A DNA stretch of 5,226 nucleotides from JBBRZF01 sp038236965 (GTDB lineage: Bacteria > Acidobacteriota > Terriglobia > Terriglobales > Acidobacteriaceae). This document shows, piece after piece, positions 5,192 to 5,226 of this stretch (position 1 is its first letter; each line of letters begins with the position of its first letter). Location: NCBI GenBank assembly GCA_038236965.1, contig JBBRZF010000214.1, forward strand, positions 1 through 5,226, written 5' to 3'. Made by a program: the position numbers and the translations under genes. The notes beneath the pieces are model-generated. The model was not told the origin of the DNA, made no database searches, and worked only from the letters and a program-made list of their open reading frames with translations.

Positions 5192-5226
5192 ATGGCGGCA
5201 ACTAACCAGACCATCATCAAGTTGGA
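5192..5226 (+). CDS. Start of a gene, probably the ABC transporter ATP-binding subunit (MacB-like), cut by window edge
   Basis: ATG 5192 is preceded by AGGAGA (5182-5187) at suitable spacing and opens MAATNQTIIKL before the window ends. The pattern of a short polar lead followed by IIKL fits the N-terminus of MacB/LolD-type ATPases, which begin with an I(I/V)xLxx(I/V) strand before the Walker A loop. It follows the adaptor gene on the same strand, which also fits. No catalytic motif is inside the window, so the product is inferred mainly from context. Confidence 0.5.
   Translation, partial: MAATNQTIIKL

Overview
The window looks like ordinary chromosomal DNA from a free-living Gram-negative bacterium, most likely an Acidobacteriota (Terriglobia/Koribacter-like) species. 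This taxon is an inference. It rests on the flavour of the proteins (desaturase tail, membrane fusion protein, SpoIIE-type phosphatase relic, and a short Cys/His-finger protein of a type I associate with that phylum), on moderate-to-high GC, and on TCAATGAC-type intergenic repeats. No database search was possible.

Layout, left to right. Bases 1-200 are the C-terminal end of a membrane fatty-acid (acyl-CoA) desaturase, closed by a strong intrinsic terminator at 227-257. A two-component operon follows. A sensor histidine kinase with almost no extracytoplasmic domain (298-1203) overlaps an OmpR/PhoB-type response regulator (1200-1940) by an ATGA junction that carries a run of eight A. Bases 1941-2325 are noncoding, with short direct repeats, a possible relic of a gene start, and a leader with a perfect 12-bp terminator-like hairpin just before the next gene. 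That gene (2326-2937) encodes a 203-residue hypothetical protein with an N-terminal Cys/His finger, a helical middle and a disordered tail. It is followed by a 14-bp palindrome, and the gene plus its flanking hairpins may form a repeated unit.

Bases 2938-3336 are noncoding, pyrimidine-rich and full of small repeats. On the minus strand, 3337-3675 is the relic of a SpoIIE/RsbU-type PP2C serine phosphatase. It has lost its N-terminal part and an internal block including one catalytic aspartate region. Bases 3878-5131 encode a membrane-anchored periplasmic adaptor (HlyD/MacA-like membrane fusion protein). A downstream reading frame starts at 5192 and is cut by the window edge; it is most likely the ATP-binding subunit of the same MacB-like ABC exporter.

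Functionally there are two intact modules: a two-component signalling pair with unknown stimulus, and the start of a tripartite export operon. No mobile element, CRISPR array, tRNA or rRNA was seen. The least explained parts are the Cys/His-finger gene with its hairpin leader and palindromic 3' flank, and the A8 junction between kinase and regulator.
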